Source: Tenebrio molitor (lineage: Eukaryota > Arthropoda > Insecta > Coleoptera > Tenebrionidae). Taken from it: DNA of 64,000 bases. The translations under genes and the position numbers were made by a program. Under the pieces are notes generated by a model. That model saw nothing but the letters and a program-made list of their open reading frames with translations. It was not told the DNA's origin and made no database searches. Where the stretch lies: positions 1,302,001 to 1,366,000 of the forward strand of contig NC_091056.1 of the NCBI RefSeq assembly GCF_963966145.1. The letters run 5' to 3'. Positions 62,263 to 64,000 of this stretch are shown in pieces (position 1 is the stretch's first letter; every line of letters begins with the position of its first letter).

Positions 62263-62270
62263 GCTGATTG

Positions 62271-63034
62271 TACAGGGTGATTCAAGTTTTACCGCCCGCA
62301 CGATTAACCCTATTACAAATTTAGTAAAAATTACGAAACTTTAGGGTTACATTCCCTCGATATAAGGCTTCAAATGTGTGCAATCAACTTTCCCGTATTA
62401 CTCAATTCAGAGCCATAAAATATAAAAAATTGATTTTGATCCAAAAAAAAAAATTTTTTTTTCGTACACGCTCATAATTCACAATTAATTCAAACAACAC
62501 ATTTATGAAAATCGCATTGAAAGAAAATTGTTAGTTTTTGAATTATTCCAATTTTAACATTAAGAGCGAAAAATTACCAAGATTTACAACTGCAGTGTCA
62601 TAAATAAATACTTCATTGTTGGGTCGACATCTGTTGACAACTTTTCGAATAATTCTTAAGTTCCTAAAGGGTACCATAAACTACCCATGTCAACCTCTTT
62701 TGTGGAAGTGACGGCCCAATTTAATAATAAATCATAGCTAAATCTTGCACTTTAATATCAAATTTAATTTATTTCGGAAACCGGTGATATTTTCATAATT
62801 TCAATGACACCAAATTTTTCCTAGATGTTTGAAAGGACTCTCATCGAAAAATTATGGAAATTAATCTAGCTGTTATTGAATTAAAACGGAATATTTACCT
62901 GTCTCATTAAAAAAGTTTAAATTTTTACAGAATGTTCTACAGCGATACACAATCATTCCTGAATTTTTTGAGAATTTTAAATCAATTAGAAGTGGGTGTT
63001 TTCGCTCGGGCAGTAAAACTTGAAACACCTTGTA
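62271..63034. mobile_element. MITE with ~35-bp TIRs (TACAGGGTGATTCAAGTTTTA)
   Basis: The left end TACAGGGTGATTCAAGTTTT, ACCGCCCG and the right end (reverse complement) TACAAGGTGTTTCAAGTTTT, ACTGCCCG agree, TA flanked. 764 bp, AT-rich, non-coding. Confidence 0.75.
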
Positions 63035-63623
63035 CAATTAAATGATCAGCATCACTTTCTGCTTGACTACACTGAAAATTATTTTCGGTCAGCTTTTAAC
63101 AAAGAACATTAATATAGTTATTTACATTACAAGCTGCGAAAGCTTACTTTTAGGTGCGAGGTGTTTTTGAATGGCTGAAGCGTAGCGTAAGCACGGCCGA
63201 GGTTATTTACTCCGACCGCCTGAGAAAGCTTTAGCAGCGTGTAATATAGTAAACTTTTCATTCTCCCCTCGACATTTATTAAAATACAATGATTAAGGAC
63301 CGGTTTTTCAATCGATGATTAATTTTTGATTAAGGTTTAATTTGTAATTAACAAAATGTTACCGTCTTTCAACCTATTATTAACAAAAAAGTTTATGTTT
63401 ATTCTTGATTAACTTAATCATACGATGTTCTATGAATTAATCGGAATTTGACGATTAAGGTTGTACAATGCCCAAAAATATTACGTTTCACCAACGCAAG
63501 ATGGCTCTGAAGTTTCACACTCTGATAGTTGGCGTATAGGCAACACACCAACTTTCTATCCTTCCCTTTACAGATTTCAATTGCCTTATAGAAATATAGT
63601 GCTTGTAACTTCCTAAGGAATTC
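63035..63623. other. AT-rich spacer
   Basis: No gene or clear repeat boundary. Short inverted TTAATCA/TGATTAA motifs occur at 63310-63440. Confidence 0.35.
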
Positions 63624-63634
63624 TGACTTAAGCC

Positions 63635-63825
63635 CTAAATAAACCGAACAAAGACCCTAGTTGAAGAAATTTATTGTCATATTGTGCCTGTCAATCATTA
63701 GACGGTCTCCGACAAATATTTTGAGTACTACCCCAGGTAATTTTTTTCTCCGAGACCTCCTAGTGATTGACAGGTACAATATCACAATAAATTTCTTTAA
63801 GTAGGGTCTTTGTTCGGTTTATTTA
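63635..63825. mobile_element. MITE (191 bp) with ~75-bp TIRs and 11-bp target duplication
   Basis: CTAAATAAACCGAACAAAGA...GTGCCTGTCAATCA at the left mirrors TGATTGACAGGTAC...TCTTTGTTCGGTTTATTTA at the right, about 75 of 80 positions. Direct repeat TGACTTAAGCC at 63624-63634 and 63826-63836. An 11-bp duplication fits a MULE-mobilised MITE. Confidence 0.85.
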
Positions 63826-63836
63826 TGACTTAAGCC

Positions 63837-64000
63837 AAAATTCCTTACGAATTTAAAAATACTATAAGAAGGGTTGATGTCCAAGCACAATTGTTGTTAT
63901 GTCTATTGACCGGTAGGTGGATTCCAACTCGACCGCTTCCCTTCACCTCCTTTCCGCCCGAAGCTATGGGAATAATTTATATTTTTATGGTGATATTTTT
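63837..64000. other. Window end, no feature
   Basis: No gene or repeat recognised in the last 160 bp. Confidence 0.4.

Overview
This window looks like repeat-dense nuclear DNA from an insect. It is strongly AT-rich, has short introns, and carries transposon families typical of insect genomes; order is not resolved (a beetle is plausible). I see no convincing single-copy host gene. Almost everything recognisable comes from mobile elements, most of them broken by later insertions. No tRNA, rRNA, CRISPR array or bacterial-type operon was found.

Layout. 0-3.6 kb: a MULE-type zinc-finger exon, a non-LTR reverse transcriptase relic and a THAP/DDE transposase. 3.9-8.8 kb: a decayed intron-containing MULE between ~80-bp inverted repeats, with two MITEs. 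9-16 kb: an orphan BED finger, mariner/IS630-like relics and MITEs or fold-backs. 16-18.6 kb: a heptad-repeat coiled-coil ORF, two unassigned ORFs and a retrotransposon tail. 19.2-20.6 kb: a probable solo LTR with a perfect six-unit heat-shock element upstream of a TATA box. 20.6-25.3 kb: a Polinton/adintovirus-type polymerase tail, a non-LTR element (ORF1 and partial ORF2) and a pogo transposase. 25.6-28.6 kb: a BEL/Pao pol fragment split by a hAT relic, then a Harbinger tail. 28.9-32.2 kb: an end-to-end Tigger element whose otherwise open transposase is split by a hAT element.

33.4-44.7 kb: one PIF/Harbinger element encoding a MADF protein (+) and a transposase (-), inflated by Tc1, pogo and non-LTR insertions, each with its own damage or passengers. 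45.3-48.2 kb: a Ginger-like DNA transposon with a retrovirus-type integrase and ~150-bp inverted termini full of small palindromes. 48.7-52.5 kb: a THAP fragment, a non-autonomous hAT element, several MITEs and a Tc1 relic. 52.6-56.8 kb: piggyBac, MULE and P-element/THAP9-like transposase relics. 57-60.4 kb: an inverted duplication and a Gypsy gag-pol relic fused to a mariner end. 60.6-64 kb: an internally deleted mariner, a relic of a conserved insect family, and more MITEs.

The value of the window is its insertion stratigraphy. Several insertions have exact target-site duplications, and in two cases removing the insert restores a complete transposase frame. One MITE has its empty site preserved in a duplicated segment 5.5 kb away. 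Family calls rest on recognised motifs; no database search was run.
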